From Acinetobacter sp. (GTDB lineage Bacteria; Pseudomonadota; Gammaproteobacteria; Pseudomonadales; Moraxellaceae), in contig JASLIY010000082.1 of assembly GCA_030152675.1 (NCBI GenBank), positions 1-5,568 of the forward strand: 5,568 nucleotides of DNA. Direction: 5' to 3'. The notes under the pieces were generated by a model that was not told the origin of the DNA, ran no database searches, and saw only the letters and a program-made list of their open reading frames with translations. Each line of letters opens with the position of its first letter. The stretch's first letter is position 1. This document shows positions 4,811-5,568 of this stretch, one piece after another. Both the position numbers and the translations under genes were made by a program.

Positions 4811-5568
4811 ATGCAATCCGGCCCAATTCGTCCCCTCGCCAATATGCTACCACGCGATTTATTTACCTCAGAACATACTGATTTTCGAGAAACTGTACGT
4901 AAATTTTATGCCAAGGAAGTGGTACCCAATACGGAACGTTATGAACAGCAGCAACATGTTGATCGAGATCTATGGTTAAAGGCTGGTGAACTCGGCTTAC
5001 TCTGTGCCACCATGCCTGAGCAGTATGGTGGTTCTGGCGTGGATCGCTTATATAGCATGATTTTGATTGAAGAACAGGCCTATGCCTTAGACTCTGCCAC
5101 TGGGTTTTCCTTGCATTCCGACATTGTTGCCAACTACATCAACAACTTTGGCAACGATCAACAGAAACAGCATTGGCTCCCTAAAATGGCCAGTGGCGAG
5201 GCCGTAACTGCGATTGCCATGACGGAACCCGGCACAGGCTCAGACTTACAAGCGGTACGCACCACCGCCGAACTCGATGGTGATGAATATGTCATCAATG
5301 GCGCTAAGATCTTCATCACCAATGGATATCTGTGTGACATGGCAATTGTGGTATGTAAGACCGGTCATAGTGACAAAGGCTCTGCCAATCTATCGCTCAT
5401 CATCGTCGAAGCTGAGCGTGCAGGATTCAGTAAGGGCAAACCTTTAAATAAAATCGGCATGAAAGGCCAAGACACCTGCGAATTGTTTTTTGACAATGTC
5501 CGCGTGCCCAAACACAACCTGCTCGGAATGCCGGGCATGGGCTTTATGATGCTGATGTAAGAATTGGC
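4811..5568 (+). pseudogene. Acyl-CoA dehydrogenase, interrupted by an in-frame stop at 5558-5560
   Basis: FAD-dependent enzyme that oxidises acyl-CoA to the trans-2-enoyl-CoA and passes electrons to electron-transfer flavoprotein. Only 249 codons precede the stop, against about 380 for a normal member. The N-terminal helical domain (about residues 18-130), the signature AMTEPGTGSDLQ (136-147) that contacts FAD and substrate, the NGAKIFITNG segment (163-172) and the beta domain up to residue 245 all look intact. The last residues, GFMMLM, lead into the C-terminal helical domain, where relatives read LMQELPQER. Here TAA stands for the expected Gln codon, and GAA TTG (Glu-Leu) follows in frame. 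The catalytic Glu of the isovaleryl- and long-chain-type enzymes lies in the lost helix, as does much of the FAD and tetramer interface, so the product should be inactive. It most resembles long-chain or branched short-chain enzymes; the substrate is not determined. The stop is only eight bases from the window end, so a sequencing or assembly error is a real alternative. Confidence 0.75.

Noticed and set aside
4811..5560. A naturally short, complete acyl-CoA dehydrogenase of 249 residues
   Set aside because: It lacks the entire C-terminal helical domain, and the frame after the stop still reads the expected Glu-Leu.
1..5568. CRISPR array, tRNA or rRNA gene, insertion sequence, prophage or attachment site
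   Set aside because: I saw no regularly spaced repeats, no cloverleaf sequence, no transposase frame and no terminal inverted repeats with target duplication.

Overview
The window looks like chromosomal DNA of a gammaproteobacterium, most likely an Acinetobacter. The evidence is the moderate, somewhat AT-leaning base composition with very AT-rich spacers, the SdhE-YgfX pair, and a TRAP permease and rhombosortase of the kind found in that genus. The assignment is from memory of gene families, not from a search. Both ends of the window cut through genes, so it may be a short contig.

Positions 1-3394 hold three minus-strand genes. In transcription order they are: a 352-residue lipoprotein resembling the TRAP-associated T-component TatT (2336-3394); a rhombosortase, an intramembrane serine protease (1586-2170); and the N-terminal 475 residues of a fused DctQ-DctM TRAP transporter permease that runs off the left edge (1-1425). 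The spacers are about 165 and 160 bases, so the genes may be co-transcribed or may have internal promoters. A good promoter candidate (3446-3474) lies ahead of the lipoprotein. The lipoprotein and permease probably serve one solute-uptake system. The rhombosortase between them has no visible substrate gene here.

Positions 3395-3945 are a 551-base stretch without a convincing gene. It holds that promoter, several short dyads and repeats, a weak 37-codon reading frame, and AT-rich sequence near its right edge.

Positions 3946-4606 hold a compact minus-strand pair: sdhE (flavinylation factor for succinate dehydrogenase) followed by ygfX (small two-helix membrane protein). The two reading frames overlap by up to 17 bases.

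Positions 4607-4810 are a divergent intergenic region with a perfect 10-bp inverted repeat (4694-4703 / 4713-4722), a plausible operator. It precedes a plus-strand acyl-CoA dehydrogenase gene from 4811. That reading frame stops at 5558-5560, exactly where family members normally carry Gln-Glu-Leu, and coding sense continues in the same frame after the stop. It is therefore probably a gene broken by a C-to-T nonsense change, or an error close to a contig end.
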